64,000 bases of DNA from Diploptera punctata. Its lineage: Eukaryota; Arthropoda; Insecta; Blattodea; Blaberidae. The stretch spans positions 686,001-750,000 of the forward strand of contig JASPKZ010003415.1 of NCBI GenBank assembly GCA_030220185.1, read 5' to 3'. Below are positions 22,255-32,781 of this stretch, piece after piece (within the stretch, counting starts at the first letter, position 1; every line of letters starts with the position of its first letter). A program made the position numbers and the translations under genes. The notes beneath the pieces are model-generated. The model saw only the letters and a list, made by a program, of their open reading frames with translations. It did not search any database and had not been told where the DNA came from.

Positions 22255-22440
22255 TAATGACCGCGCGGACATAAGCTCTCCATGAATTCCTATCATGAAC
22301 CAATGTTTTCAAATCATCCCCTGTATAACCTACTTTCCTCAAATTACGGCTAATGTTATTTTCTCACTTCATTCATGGTCTACCAACTGGGCGTTTTCCG
22401 TCTGGTTTTCCTATAAGAATCTTACATGTACCTCTTTCGG
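22255..22440 (-). mobile_element. LINE-B 3' fragment
   Basis: Read on the minus strand it matches the last ~185 bp of LINE-B coding sequence: PV(G)RP-like CCAGTTGGTAGACCATGAAT and the terminus GCTTATGTCCGCGCGG. It is 5' truncated and degenerate. Confidence 0.75.
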
Positions 22441-22760
22441 TCTGTACAATTGTTACATATTTAGTAAATTATTGAATACACATTAAATTTTGTGACCTCA
22501 TAAAGAGAGCAGTTTCACTTAATTACACACTTATATCTTAAACTAAATATTGGCATCCCTATATTCACACTGATACGTTTCCTGATTTTCGCGCTTTATC
22601 TCCAAAATGTATAAGCAATTGCAAATGCCTTTATAAAGTTTACGTCAGTTATGTCTATAAGATTCGAATGTATGACAGACCATATTTCGTCATCTATTGA
22701 ATCACTGTGCTCCGGCGAGTGACAAAAGAACAATATATTCTCTTGCTATTTTATTCCAAA
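22441..22760. other. Unassigned AT-rich stretch
   Basis: No recognised feature. Confidence 0.35.
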
Positions 22761-23542
22761 CTAGCTAATACCCAGCATACACTGCTACATGTAAATGAAA
22801 ATTAATGTGTTTTTATTTTTAGTTGAACAAGTAAAAGGAAAAATAATTATATATTTATATTATAATTATTTTTAGATACCCCGTGCTGATTACCTCGCCT
22901 TTCCCGGGAATCTACTTATCCCGATGGGATAAATGAGCTGAAAGACGAAAATTAATGTGTTTTTATGTTCAGTTGATTACGTAGAAGAAAACATTTATAT
23001 CGTAATTTTTAGATACACCATGCTGCTTACCCGGCGTTGCCCAAGAATATATTTAATCCGATTTTCTAGGCATAATTGAGCTGAAAGACAAAATTCGTTA
23101 TTGTGAGTTATCTGTAAAAGAATATCCCCCGTGCTCTGCTACGCTTGCCCGGGAATCTACTTATCCCGATGTCCTCTGCATCAATGAAAGACAAAAATGG
23201 TTTTTGTAAGTTACCCGTATGCATAAAAGATAAACATATGCTGTCACAGACCCTTTTGTAGAGTTTTTGGAGATATTCAATTCTGTGTACATTAATTTGG
23301 TGTATTTGTTACGGTTTAGTCAGCGTAAGCCATTTAAGCGTCCAAAAAGCTATTTTTTTCACGTTGTTAACTACAAATGGTGATTTTTAAGTGTGAAATT
23401 AGAGATTATTAAAACTCTCTTATAACCTAAAAATATCCCGGGAATCTTCTGAACATTTTGCAAAAATCCCCATAACAATCGGATGAACGGTATAGCAGCG
23501 CATAAAGTACGAACAAACAAAGGTGCATTTTAATATATTAGA
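22761..23542 (-). mobile_element. Hel-1 Helitron-like element, both ends present
   Basis: On the minus strand it begins TCTAATATATTAAAATGCAC after an A (23543) and ends GGTATTAGCTAG before a T (22760), the A|TC...CTAG|T boundaries expected of Helitrons. The interior holds several tandem ~150-bp units, each with a CCCGGGAATCTACTTATCCC-like segment. The 3' hairpin is decayed. There is no RepHel ORF, so it is non-autonomous. Confidence 0.75.
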
Positions 23543-23574
23543 TTATTGATACCTGTAACCCCTGTATCCCTCTC

Positions 23575-24000
23575 ATATTTCTTTTTCTTTTCCAAACATA
23601 AAGTCAACACTAGATCGCAAATCAATTAAATACAAAAATAACATAGAATAAAGCCTATCACCACACTTCATCTTTCATCACCACTTGAAATCAAGAGTTC
23701 ACGGCCAATAGTCTCTTTCAAGCAAAAATTGACTGATTTTCTAAAAGCTCTACATTAGTGTTATTTTTGTTATATTTTATTGTCGTAAATTAAAAATTAA
23801 ATGTACATGTACACTATTTATAAGTATTAGAGTAAATAACACTACGTTGTTATTTTTAACTGATTTTGATGTTAAGAGTATTTAGTATTAATTTTAGATA
23901 TAATTACAACGTTCAAACACATTTTTATATGTTAGTTAGCGGGTTGAGTAGCCTTATGACCTTAAATCTGCCATTATAAACAAAAGTTATATTATTATTG
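23575..24000 (+). mobile_element. Old CR1-like 3' fragment
   Basis: The end GCGGGTTGAGTAGCC...ATGACCTTAAATCTGCCATT followed by ATT repeats resembles the LINE-D 3' terminus. The coding part (HHLKSRVHGQ-like) is badly decayed. Confidence 0.5.
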
Positions 24001-24185
24001 TGGTAGTAAGAGATTCCGGGCTATGTGGCCGTGGTCTATAACTGGCGTTCAGCTTCTAGCGCTCGCCACTGAAGATGCCCTCCACAGTTGAGGGAGAAAC
24101 GTCTGGAAGGAACGCCAGTTATAGACCACGGCCACATAGCCCGGAATCTTTTACTACCATGATTACCGGCCGTGAAAGCCTGCAT
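24001..24185 (+). mobile_element. PLE end with 49-bp inverted repeat and hammerhead-like core
   Basis: Bases 24004-24052 and 24110-24160 are near-perfect inverted copies (ATTCCGGGCTATGTGGCC on one side). Between them are CTGAAGA (24069-24075), the stem CCCTC...GAGGG, and GAAAC (24096-24100), the hammerhead core order. The terminus GGCCGTGAAAGCCTGCA matches the other PLE ends at 17.2 and 29.1 kb. Confidence 0.65.
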
Positions 24186-24191
24186 TCCACT

Positions 24192-24192
24192 A

Positions 24193-24269
<77 letters not shown>

Positions 24270-24270
24270 T
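24192..24270. repeat. (ATT)n microsatellite
   Basis: ATT run with one phase break near 24229. Confidence 0.95.
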
Positions 24271-24275
24271 TATTT

Positions 24276-24611
24276 TTCATAAAGCTTTTTTCTATTAATA
24301 TCACCTCTCTTAACCACAATTAAACAATTTTGAAAAAAACTGATATTTTCCTTCTCTTTTGATTCTCATTGCTTCTTGCAGTTTAAAATAAAATTATTGA
24401 ACTAGATGAAAAATTAATTAATTAATTAATCAGTAGTAACATAATTCAATCAGTAACTCGTATCAAATTATAAATATATCTTATTAAGCTTTGAAAGTCA
24501 TTTTATTACATTAATCCTCCTGGAAATGAGGAAGTGAGGAATTTTCAGAGGTTAGAAAGGTCTAGGGGATATAAAGGCATGGTATTTGAGAGGAAAGAAA
24601 TTACAAGAGAC

Positions 24612-24653
<42 letters not shown>

Positions 24654-24987
24654 TGCAAGAAACGGAGAGGAAGAGAGGATCAGGTGAAATCAAATACCCG
24701 AAATCCTATCCCTTATTACATAATTTCCTCTTGCAAAGAGAATATTCAAACCATCGCTTTTAGCCAACGAATAGCAAGTTTCTAAACTCTCGCCCTGAAC
24801 ACAGCTTTCTTCTACTTTAAGTGTTAAATAAGTTCCTTTAGTACTTACACAAGACTGGAATAGGCTGGGATCTTCAACTGCTCCAGAAAGGGGTCGGAAT
24901 AAAGGAAATTGTATAATTGTAAGTATTGTAAAATTACAAAATGAAGAAATAAAGTAATCTTAAAATGTAATATTCAACTAACTAAAT
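24276..24987. other. Unassigned AT-rich stretch with (GA)n
   Basis: It contains a (GA)n run at 24615-24650. No gene or known repeat is otherwise seen. Confidence 0.4.
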
Positions 24988-25311
24988 AAACTAACTCACT
25001 TTCACTATCGAATACGTATGTTTATAACAGCGCGAACATAAGCTCTCCATACATCTCTATCCTGAGCTAACGTTTTCCAAACAAACTCTGTATATTCTGC
25101 TCCCTAAAAACATGTTTAATATTATTCTCCCACCTCATTTCTGATATACCAACTGGGCGCTTTCCTTTGGTTTTCTTACAAGAGACTTTCATGGCCCTCT
25201 TTCATTCCCTATTTGTGCCATGTGTCTTGGCCATCGTAGTCTACGAGATTAAATTTTTATTTTTATGATGTTTGGTCTCCTATAAAGATCATGCATGTAA
25301 CTTTTATGCAG

Positions 25312-25499
25312 TCGAATTGGCATAACAGATTCACCTAAACGCCCTTTTCGCAATTTAAATGAAGATATGGAAAGAAACCATCTCCTCCGTTGTCCAGCTT
25401 TTGTAGAAGAGACCAGCCTTTCTGCTAAATATTGGAGTGCAAGAGAGCGAATGATTTCATTATCAAGTGTTCGACATTAGATACCAACCAACCAACCAA
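25312..25499 (+). mobile_element. LINE-H: 188-bp 5'-truncated LINE end with target duplication
   Basis: This tiny insertion into LINE-B is flanked by CTTTTATGCAG (25301-25311) and CTCTTATGCAG (25500-25510). It is open from its first base for about 57 codons (RIGITDSPKRP, NHLLRCPAFVEE, SAKYWSARERMISLSS) to a TAG, then has an (ACCA)n tail. The clean ORF and close duplication suggest a young, very short retrotransposition product. Confidence 0.8.
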
Positions 25500-25677
25500 C
25501 TCTTATGCAGTATTCTTCATTCGCCTATCTGCTCATCTCACTTTGGTCCAAAAATGTTACTAAGAACTTTATGCTCACATACTTGAAAACGTTTCTCCTC
25601 CCTTAAAGTAAGAATCCATATATTGCATTCATATATCTGGCAGAATAACAGTTTTACTTATTTTCAGTTTCACTAAA

Positions 25678-26145
25678 ATACAACGATTAAATTATTTATG
25701 TGGCACAATTAAACGCACTTTGTTGAATAAGACTTGAAAAGAAACTATTTTGAAGTTTTACAAAGTATTGGCAGTTCCATCTCTTATCTATGGATGTGAA
25801 ACATGGATATTAACAAAGGAAGATAGTAAAAAATAGAGGCTGCAGAAATGAAGATGTTGAAAGCAATAGCAGCATACCAAAGGACCGATAAAAAGAAAAA
25901 CGAAGATATAAGAACAGAACTTTATATATTTAATCTCTGTGAAAGAACAAAATATTATCAAAATGCTTATCTTCAGCACGTATTACCAATGAATGAACAG
26001 CACATCCCAAGAAGAATGTATAATTATAAACCAAAAGGAGGAATAATTGTTGGGAAGAGCATTGAAGAGATGGAAGGACCAATTCCACCTATAATGAGAT
26101 CGGAACAGGCCATTGAGCTTAATTCTTGTTGTTGATGATGATGAT
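25678..26145 (+). pseudogene. LINE-F 3' fragment inserted in LINE-B
   Basis: It encodes the C-terminal region: PSLIYGCETWILTKEDS-like sequence, then AIAAYQRTDKKKNEDIRTEL, NEQHIPRRMYNYKPKGG and a degraded GKSIEEMEG. It ends with (GAT)n at about 26133-26150, as in the LINE-F copy at 17.9 kb. It lies on the opposite strand to the LINE-B it interrupts. Confidence 0.7.
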
Positions 26146-26189
26146 GATGACTTTTTTGAGATGATATGGGTCGACAAGTTGCAGAGCAT

Positions 26190-26534
26190 CAATCCATAGT
26201 AATTCTGCCCGAGAGCAGGCCTTTCACTGCAATCATAGCATTTTCATGCCATGCTTTGCAGCTTCACTAGGGAATTATAGGTGAGGTAGCTTCCCGTTGC
26301 TTTCCACACCGGTGAAGGATGATGATGATGATGATGATGATAATGATAAGGATGATGATGATGGTCGGATGATTTTCGGGGACCGTTGGGCCCAAACCTT
26401 CCTGACATGTGTCTTACAGGTGAGGAAAACCTCGAAAAAAGAACCCCATCCAGGAGTCTGTCCCGACCGGGAATCGAACCCGGGCCCTCTGCGTGACAAG
26501 GCAGCACGCCCCCCTCAAGACCACAGCGGTGGAC
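26190..26534 (-). mobile_element. SINE-B copy, tail type 1, in LINE-B
   Basis: This is a complete SINE with head at 26534 (CCGCTGTGGTCTTGAG), B-box GGTTCGATTCC near 26470-26480, a (CAT)n hinge and tail type 1. The flanks TTGCAGAGCAT (26179-26189) and TTGTAGTGCAT (26535-26545) look like an aged target duplication, and the LINE-B sequence resumes on both sides. Confidence 0.85.
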
Positions 26535-26734
26535 TTGTAGTGCATAATAGCATGCATTTCCAGAATTGAGCCTACAGCATGTTTTATTACTTCATGAACA
26601 TCATTCTTATTTGTAATTGTTCTTCTTAGGTATTTATATTCAGCCGATTTATCAAAAAGTCTATCAATATCTGTCAATTTCTATTATATAACATATTTCG
26701 ATGTGCGAATATATATTTAGTTTCTTATGTTTAC

Positions 26735-27075
26735 GCGCCGTAGCCGAGCGGTTAAGGTAGGAAGCCTTGGCGCAGAGCTACGGGACTTGCGCTGGTTCGA
26801 GTCTCCAGGGGGGAAGAAATTTTCTCATGGTATTTCGGCCAGTATGGGACCGGTGCCCACCCAGCATCGTGAGGCAATTGGGTAGCTACAATAAGTAGCG
26901 GCTCCAGGTTGAGGAACCAGCTATAACGGCTGGGGGACTAGACATGCTAACCACATGTCACCCCTACACTGGCTGTTGATCATCTACATCTGTGATTGAC
27001 ACATGTGAATGTGAAGGGCCAGCAGCCGGCTGGTAAAAGGGCAACCGCTGAAAAGTGGAAAGATCCTCAATCGGA
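26735..27075 (+). mobile_element. SINE-A copy 2, with target duplication
   Basis: The A box TAGCCGAGCGG is at 26741-26751 and the B box GGTTCGAGTCT at 26794-26804. The body is nearly identical to the 21.9-kb copy. Direct repeats ATGTTTAC flank it at 26727-26734 and 27076-27083. The same octamer occurs a third time at 28331-28338 beyond LINE-A. Confidence 0.9.
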
Positions 27076-27085
27076 ATGTTTACTT

Positions 27086-28330
27086 AAAATATAATATTCC
27101 ATAATTTTCTTCTTCTTCTTCTTCACAGTTTAGGCTTATTTACTAGCCTGTTCCAGCTCCAAATTCCTGCTCTTTCCATCTTTTCCTTGGTCTTCCCAAA
27201 CTTCTTCTTCCTCGTGGTTAATAGTTGTATGCTGCTTTTGGTATTCTATTCTCAGGCATCCTTGCCAAGTGTTCTTTCCGGTTTGTTCTGTATTTCACTA
27301 TTGTTGTGTTTAATTCATCTACTTTTAGTTGTCTTATTTCTGTGTCATGTTTTTTGTCTGTTCTTCGATATCCTGCTATTGGTCAGAGGATCTCATTTCA
27401 GCAGCTTGTATTCTGGCAGATTGTTGTGTTGTCACTTTCCACGTTTCGGAACCATAAGTAATAATAGGCACTGCCATTATCTTGTATAATTTCATTATAG
27501 AGTCTTTCCTGGCTTTATTTTTCAAAGTTCTTTTTAGTGTACCTGTTATATAATTAAACTTATTTAGTTTGTTATTTATATCTGTTTCCGCTGTGTATGA
27601 TATTTCGCAACCGAGGAAGTTATATCTCACTACTTGCTCTATTGGTTCATTTTCTAATATTATCTTTGTCCGAACTGAATGAGCGCCCTTGAAGGCCATT
27701 GTTTTTATTTTTGTGAGGATATTTCCATGTTGTATTTTTTTTATATTTAATTTAGTTTATATAGCATTTTCGTAGTTCGGCTTCTGTTTTTGCTATTAAA
27801 ATCTAGTCATCTGCAAAGGCTACTGTTTTTATTACTATATTTTCTAAGTTAATACCCTCAGTCGTCATTTGCTTCCATGATCTTATCATGTCGTCAAAAT
27901 AAATGTTAAAAAGAATGGTTGATAGTGGACAACCTTTTCTATCTCCTCCTGTTATATGCATTGGTTCTCTTTGATTTATTTTTGTTTTCTCATACATTTT
28001 CTTAATTACTGCTATCAAGTGTAGTGACATTCCTTTTTCACTTAATATGTTCCATAATTTTGGTCTACACACTTTATCAAAGGTCTTCTTATAATCTATA
28101 AAGAGGATGTGCGTCTCTAAGTTGAATTCTCTTCGCTTCTCTATTATTTGTTTTAAAGTGAATAAGTTGTCTGTGCAGCTTCTTCCTATCCTAAATCCTT
28201 TCTGCTCTTCTGACATTATGCATCTACTATAGTTGTTAATCTTTGGTAGATAATTTTTTTCCATAATGTTATGTTTTAATTTTGAATAATACCTCAACGG
28301 AACATATAATGAATCCTATAAAAGTTGATT
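27086..28330 (-). pseudogene. LINE-A copy 2: RT fragment
   Basis: The minus strand encodes EEQKGFRIGRSCTDNLFTLK, motif A LFIDYKKTFDKV, motif B GGDRKGCPLSTILFNIYFDD and motif C AFADD (about 28300-27803). After shifts come RYNFLGCEISYTAETDINN and KLYKIMAVPIITYGSETW (27699-27376), then a degraded C-terminus with GRRSLGRPRKRW-like sequence and a GAAGAA tail at about 27105-27125. It is flanked by ATGTTTACTT at 27076-27085 and 28331-28340. The motif B glutamine and glycine region is altered (RKG for RQG), so it is inactive. Confidence 0.85.
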
Positions 28331-28499
28331 ATGTTTACTTCCAGTCCCAATTTCTTAGAGTTATTCAATCAAGTGTGCGCGTTGGCAGTTAGTATCCCTT
28401 CACTATCACCTAATAATACTACATCATCAGCATAAAAGCTGTAAATATTTAAAGATTATATTTAAGAAATATGGGAAAAAGATGAACAAATAAAGGCAG

Positions 28500-28990
28500 G
28501 AAATTAAAAAGATTTTTAAAACTATATCTTATTGTTGGGAAAAATATACGAAATATGTACAGAGATGCATATATACAGTATTGCTATCCTAAGTGCCACA
28601 GTACATAGGTATGAAGTATGGAGTGTAAAACAGAGGTTAAGAAAGATAGTCTAGCCATCGATGTTGTTTTACGAAGATTAGAAAAACAGGAATACATAAA
28701 ATAACAAAAATATAAGTAAGAGAAGCTATGGGAGAGTACAAGAAACGTCACTGATGAAATAGGCCTACAGAAGCGAAGTTACGGACAGACAGGATGGACA
28801 ACAGAAGATGGTGAAATAGTATTTAAAATGGGTACCACCAGGGAGGAATAATTATATCCAGGAAGACATGAAAGGAAAGACTTTGGAAGATTAGAAATTC
28901 ATAGATAAAAGGCAACGGAAAATTGGAAAAGAAGAACTTCAATTGTAACAATCTGAATTATAATGAATAATATATAGAAACCTGTAAGTT
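28500..28990 (+). pseudogene. Degraded LINE-E type C-terminal region
   Basis: Scattered matches to LINE C-terminal motifs appear across frames: ATVHRYEVWSVKQRLRK, then RMDNRRW and KWVPPGR. Many stops and shifts are present. This is an old, unassignable LINE fragment. Confidence 0.45.
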
Positions 28991-29086
28991 ACATTTATAC
29001 CCCCATCAACATCTTAAAAACAAGTTTAGGGCCCAAACCCTGTTGCGGTTTCTGTGAAAACGGTTTTGAAGCATAATGTGTGGAAG

Positions 29087-29460
29087 TCTATGTAAAATTG
29101 TAGGCTTTCACGGTCTGTGTCTTGATTCTTGTTAAGTTGGTCTGCGGGTTAAATGGCCATGGTCAAGTTTTGTTGAAACTCAACGTTTCGTCTACTACTG
29201 CGGTAGACATCCTCAGGAGATTCTGCGTGCTCTCTGTTAACTCTCCAATTGTTTGCTGTAGACTGGCAGGACGTTGAAAACGGTCTCTCTATTTATAGGC
29301 GGCTCCCGTCTAGCTACTCTACACCCTACAGTTGAATTAACAGAGAGCACGTAAATCTCTTGATGGTGTCTACCGCAGTAGTAGACGAAACGTTGAATTT
29401 GAACAAAACTGGACCACGGCCATTTAGTCCAGGAAACCAACTAAACAAGAATTTTGAAAA
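29087..29460. mobile_element. PLE end with large imperfect inverted repeat and two hammerhead-like cores
   Basis: The outer end TGTAGGCTTTCACGG is at 29099. Bases ~29125-29245 and ~29335-29456 are inverted copies. The minus-strand core is CTGAGGA (29216-29210), perfect stem GTCTAC/GTAGAC, GAAAC (29189-29185). The plus-strand core near 29369-29392 keeps the stem and GAAAC but has TTGATGG in place of CTGANGA. A TATA-like CTATAAATAGAGAGAC (minus, about 29281-29296) lies between the arms, as in the 16.9-kb PLE. Confidence 0.65.
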
Positions 29461-30348
29461 TATATTAAGATTTATTCGTTGCATGAGTTTTCCACTGTAG
29501 CTGTATTTACAGTTCTGTATTTCATTTTACCATATACAGTCTGCAGTTGTGGTAGCTACAAGGGGCAAGTGGTCAGATACTCACTTTCCATCTTTTAGTC
29601 CCGAGTTCGTGTCTTGGTCACATGGGGTTGAACTACATTGCGGGACAGGTCTAGAAGAACCTTGACCTACCAGCCAGTGTCTCACATTCACATATATTAA
29701 TAGCATATGTATGTCACCCCATGAAGAATAGTTTATTATTCCTCCACTCATTTTCCAGCGAGGAGTTACGTGATATAATAATGATATAATAGAGATCCAG
29801 GCTTAATCCACGTACCAGATATTGAATATCCCAGTCATGCAGTTTGAACTAGATTGTATTACGGAGTTTGTAAGGTGCAGGAAATTACGTTACTATGTTA
29901 GCCTTCTCATTTGGATTTTGGGCTTTTCTCTTGAAACGGACTTCTAATAGAAATGAGACGGAGATAATCAAGAGAAACAGAATGGGAGAGATAGAGAGAG
30001 TGTTTATTTTTTGTGTATGTGTGTAAGAGAGAGAGAGAGAGAGAGAAAGAGGGGGGGAAGGGAAAGGAAAATGTTATCCCTATGAATGGACCAAATTCAA
30101 ATCCATTTCCCAGTATGAAAGTTCCTTCATCTTACACAAAGTTAGTGAGAAATATTACGAGATTAAAGTATATGGAAATACTCTACATTTAAACAGATGT
30201 CTCTCTCTCAACTCCTCTTTAACTTCATTACACATATAATAAACTAATTGCACTACTTTGTAGAGTCAACGTCTGTAAGATATTCTGCAATTATTACTGC
30301 AGAAAGGTTGAATTTAGAGAATATTAACTCTTAAATTGTTAATGTATA

Positions 30349-30386
<38 letters not shown>

Positions 30387-30490
30387 CATTTATTTCATAT
30401 TGTTTATATGACAGTATAAAAACAAACGAACAGAAATTACTTACATTTGTGTGAAATTACGCAAATATCTACATTAATAATAATTAGAGT
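29461..30490. other. Unassigned stretch with simple repeats
   Basis: A possible very degenerate tRNA-like SINE head lies near 29545-29620, but no convincing A or B box is seen. A (GA)n run is at 30026-30048 and (AT)n at 30350-30384. Confidence 0.35.
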
Positions 30491-30820
30491 GTCCACCGCT
30501 GTGGTCTCGGGGTAGCCTGCTGCCTTGTCACGCAGCGGGCCCAGGTTCGATCCCCGGTCGGGACAGTTTTTCCTCACCTGTAAGACAAATGTCAGGAAAA
30601 CTTTAAGGCCCAAACGGTCCCCGAAATCATATGGCCATCGCAATCATCATCATTCATATTCATATTAGGTTAAGCTTAGGATTAGGGACTCTCCTGGCTC
30701 ATCTTAATCATCATATCATCGGGACAACGTAACCCCGCCTTCCAGGCGCCCCAACCTCAGAGGTGGGTTACAAGTACGCCATGCCAGGAGAGAGAGAGAC
30801 CAGGAATGTCGAAAGACAAA
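30491..30820 (+). mobile_element. SINE-B copy, tail type 2
   Basis: The head GTCCACCGCTGTGGTCTCGG starts at 30491, with B box GGTTCGATCCC at about 30543-30553. The body is shorter than in the 10.1-kb copy. The (CAT)n hinge is followed by tail type 2 (AACCCCGCCTTCCAG, GGGTTACAAGTACGCCATGC). Confidence 0.85.
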
Positions 30821-30983
30821 CCTGGGGCATTTGAAAAAAAAAATAATTAGAGTCAGTTTTTATGTATTAAAATGTAATGAAAAGTTAGACTTAAGATTGT
30901 CTTTTGTCTTGGTTCCATGTAAAACAGTTGAATAAGTAAGAATTCTAAACTTTTTTATATTGGTTCCACACACGAACAGCTGA

Positions 30984-31687
30984 ACCATACACCGAGTCCT
31001 CTGAAACATTCCATGGTTACAAACTGGTATAGCGTCGCAGCCAATTGTTTGATTTATATGAAACTGGTGTCATTAGAAAGAGACACTCAACAATTTTAGC
31101 ACCCACTTGAAATATACTCAATGTGTGCTCCACGTGTCACGCTACAGACATCAAGGAGATATTTCTACTCATACCACACTCGCTCCAACATAGCTATGAG
31201 AATTGATTCTATGGTGGCAGTAAAGCGAAGTCAAAGCTCTTGCAGATTTTGAGATAGTGGAGGTATGTAGATTAGATGTTTCTTGTAACCCCATAATAAT
31301 AAATCACAGACGAATGAGTCAGGAGATCTTCGAGGCCAGTTTGAAAATACATATTTTTTTCCCAGTGTGTCCAATGTATCTTCATGCAAGTCCTTGCTTC
31401 ATCATAACCCTCTAAATGTTGCACGATTCACACACTTGAAAATTTAACTTTCATTGTATTTGATACAACTAGTTTGCCTCCAACAATGCCTTAATAACAA
31501 GCGAAATAACGTGAAACAGCGCTTATTATTTGTTCTTGTACTGGTATCTCTGCGGTCATCTTTTTTTTCTGCAAACATATCAAATATAAATCGAGTTCTC
31601 TTGTTTCGTACAAATCCAACAACTGATTACGACGCTATACGGTATCAGGTTGTAACCACGGAATGTTCATGCGGATATGGTGTATAT
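30984..31687 (-). pseudogene. Tc1/mariner-type transposon remnant
   Basis: The ends are inverted: 30984-31036 (CATTCCATGGTTACAAACTG) and 31630-31687 (its diverged complement). On the minus strand, 31345 to 31080 encode a decayed transposase C-terminus: WPRRSPDSFVCDLLLWGY, YIPPLSQNLQEL, IAMLERVWYE, DVCSVTRGAHIEYI, with at least two stops. WPxRSPDLxxxDFxLWGY is the signature around the last catalytic residue of IS630/Tc1/mariner transposases, as I know the family. The N-terminal and central domains are deleted. Confidence 0.75.
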
Positions 31688-31814
31688 GCTATCTGTATTG
31701 CAATATTATCTTTGTTTGCATAAAAACCACGACTCTAATAATAACGTTTGTTTTCATTGCGTTCCGAAACATTTAAATAACTTCCGATAAATTATTGAAT
31801 AACCAATTTAAGGT

Positions 31815-32150
31815 TTTTCTTTTTCTTCTTCTTCTTCACTTCGCGAGCTAGGCATAAAATTGCCTGTTTCGCCTCGTCGTTGTTCTGTCCATCTTTTCAC
31901 TGGACTTCCTATATTCCTTGTACCTCTTGGATTGTAGTTGAATGCTGCTCTTGGCAATCTTGTTACATTCATTCTTTCTACATGTGTAAACCATTTCTCT
32001 CAATATTATTTGATTTTCTCATTCAATGGATATATATTTAACTTTGATCTTATATCTTCATTCTTCATCCGATCCATTCTAGTGCAGCCTTTTAAGGTTA
32101 ATAGTAATAATTTATTGTTAATCCTTGAACTGATCATAATTGTCTTGTTC
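31815..32150 (-). pseudogene. LINE-A-related 3' fragment
   Basis: The minus strand gives a degraded C-terminus: RLHWNGSDEE-like region, then REMVYTCRKNECNKIAK, SKRYKEYRKSSEKMDR and a GAAGAA-type tail at 31822-31835. The layout matches the LINE-A and 7.8-kb copies. Confidence 0.55.
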
Positions 32151-32738
32151 TAGTTTTTACACGCTTTATATTAGCTTGACCTGTATCTATCTATGTAACG
32201 GAATCTTTTAACGCGATTTTCACCCACTTAAAATCATTGGATCGACACGAAACAATGTATATTTTTTAAGGACCAATGACAATACAATAATTCATAATTG
32301 TTTTCTAAAATCCTGGCCGGAATCAACAAAAAATCAAAAAACGTGTCTGTGTAATTATGTAACGGAATTTTTCAATACAATTTTCACCCACTTAAAATCA
32401 TTGGATCGACTTGAAACTTTGTATACTTGTAAAATACCAATGACAATACAATCATTTAATTTTTTTTTCTGAAATCCTGGCCAGAATCAGCAGAAAATCA
32501 AAATATTAAAAACCGGTATAATACGTTGCGGACTTATCAACTTATTACTCAATAGTTGTAAGAGTTCAGTTGGTATAGCGGTGGACTGTAGTGGTATATC
32601 ATTTCAGTAATCCAGAGGTCGCTGGTTTAAATCCGGCCCAGGGGATTTTTTAGTAGAGTATTACTTTTAGATCATACTACAATAGTATCGAATTTAAAGA
32701 TATTTACATTTTTACACGCTTTATATTAACTTGACCTG

Positions 32739-32781
<43 letters not shown>

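Larger units (their letters stand above)
24988..28455 (-). pseudogene. LINE-B copy cut by five insertions
   Basis: Minus-strand LINE-B pieces lie, in order, at 28341-28455 (RT motif C, YADDVVLLGDSEGILTANAH), 26546-26726 (EYKYLRRTITNKNDVHEVIK), 26146-26189 (CATATCATCTCAAAAAAGTC, matching the LINE-B segment before NVKLKIYK), 25500-25677 (FGPK-like region) and 24988-25311 (C-terminus and 3' end). Together they follow the order of the full element at 56.0-59.3 kb. The gaps are filled by LINE-A, SINE-A, SINE-B, a LINE-F piece and a 188-bp LINE-H piece. All coding is broken. Confidence 0.8.

Noticed and set aside
26244..26569. Histidine- or aspartate-rich ORFs in 10.15-10.4, 26.2-26.6 and 43.2-43.5 kb
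   Set aside because: They cross the (CAT)n hinge of SINE-B; the frames are not conserved between copies.
29540..29860. Another tRNA-derived SINE
   Set aside because: Only a weak B-box-like motif; no second copy in the window.
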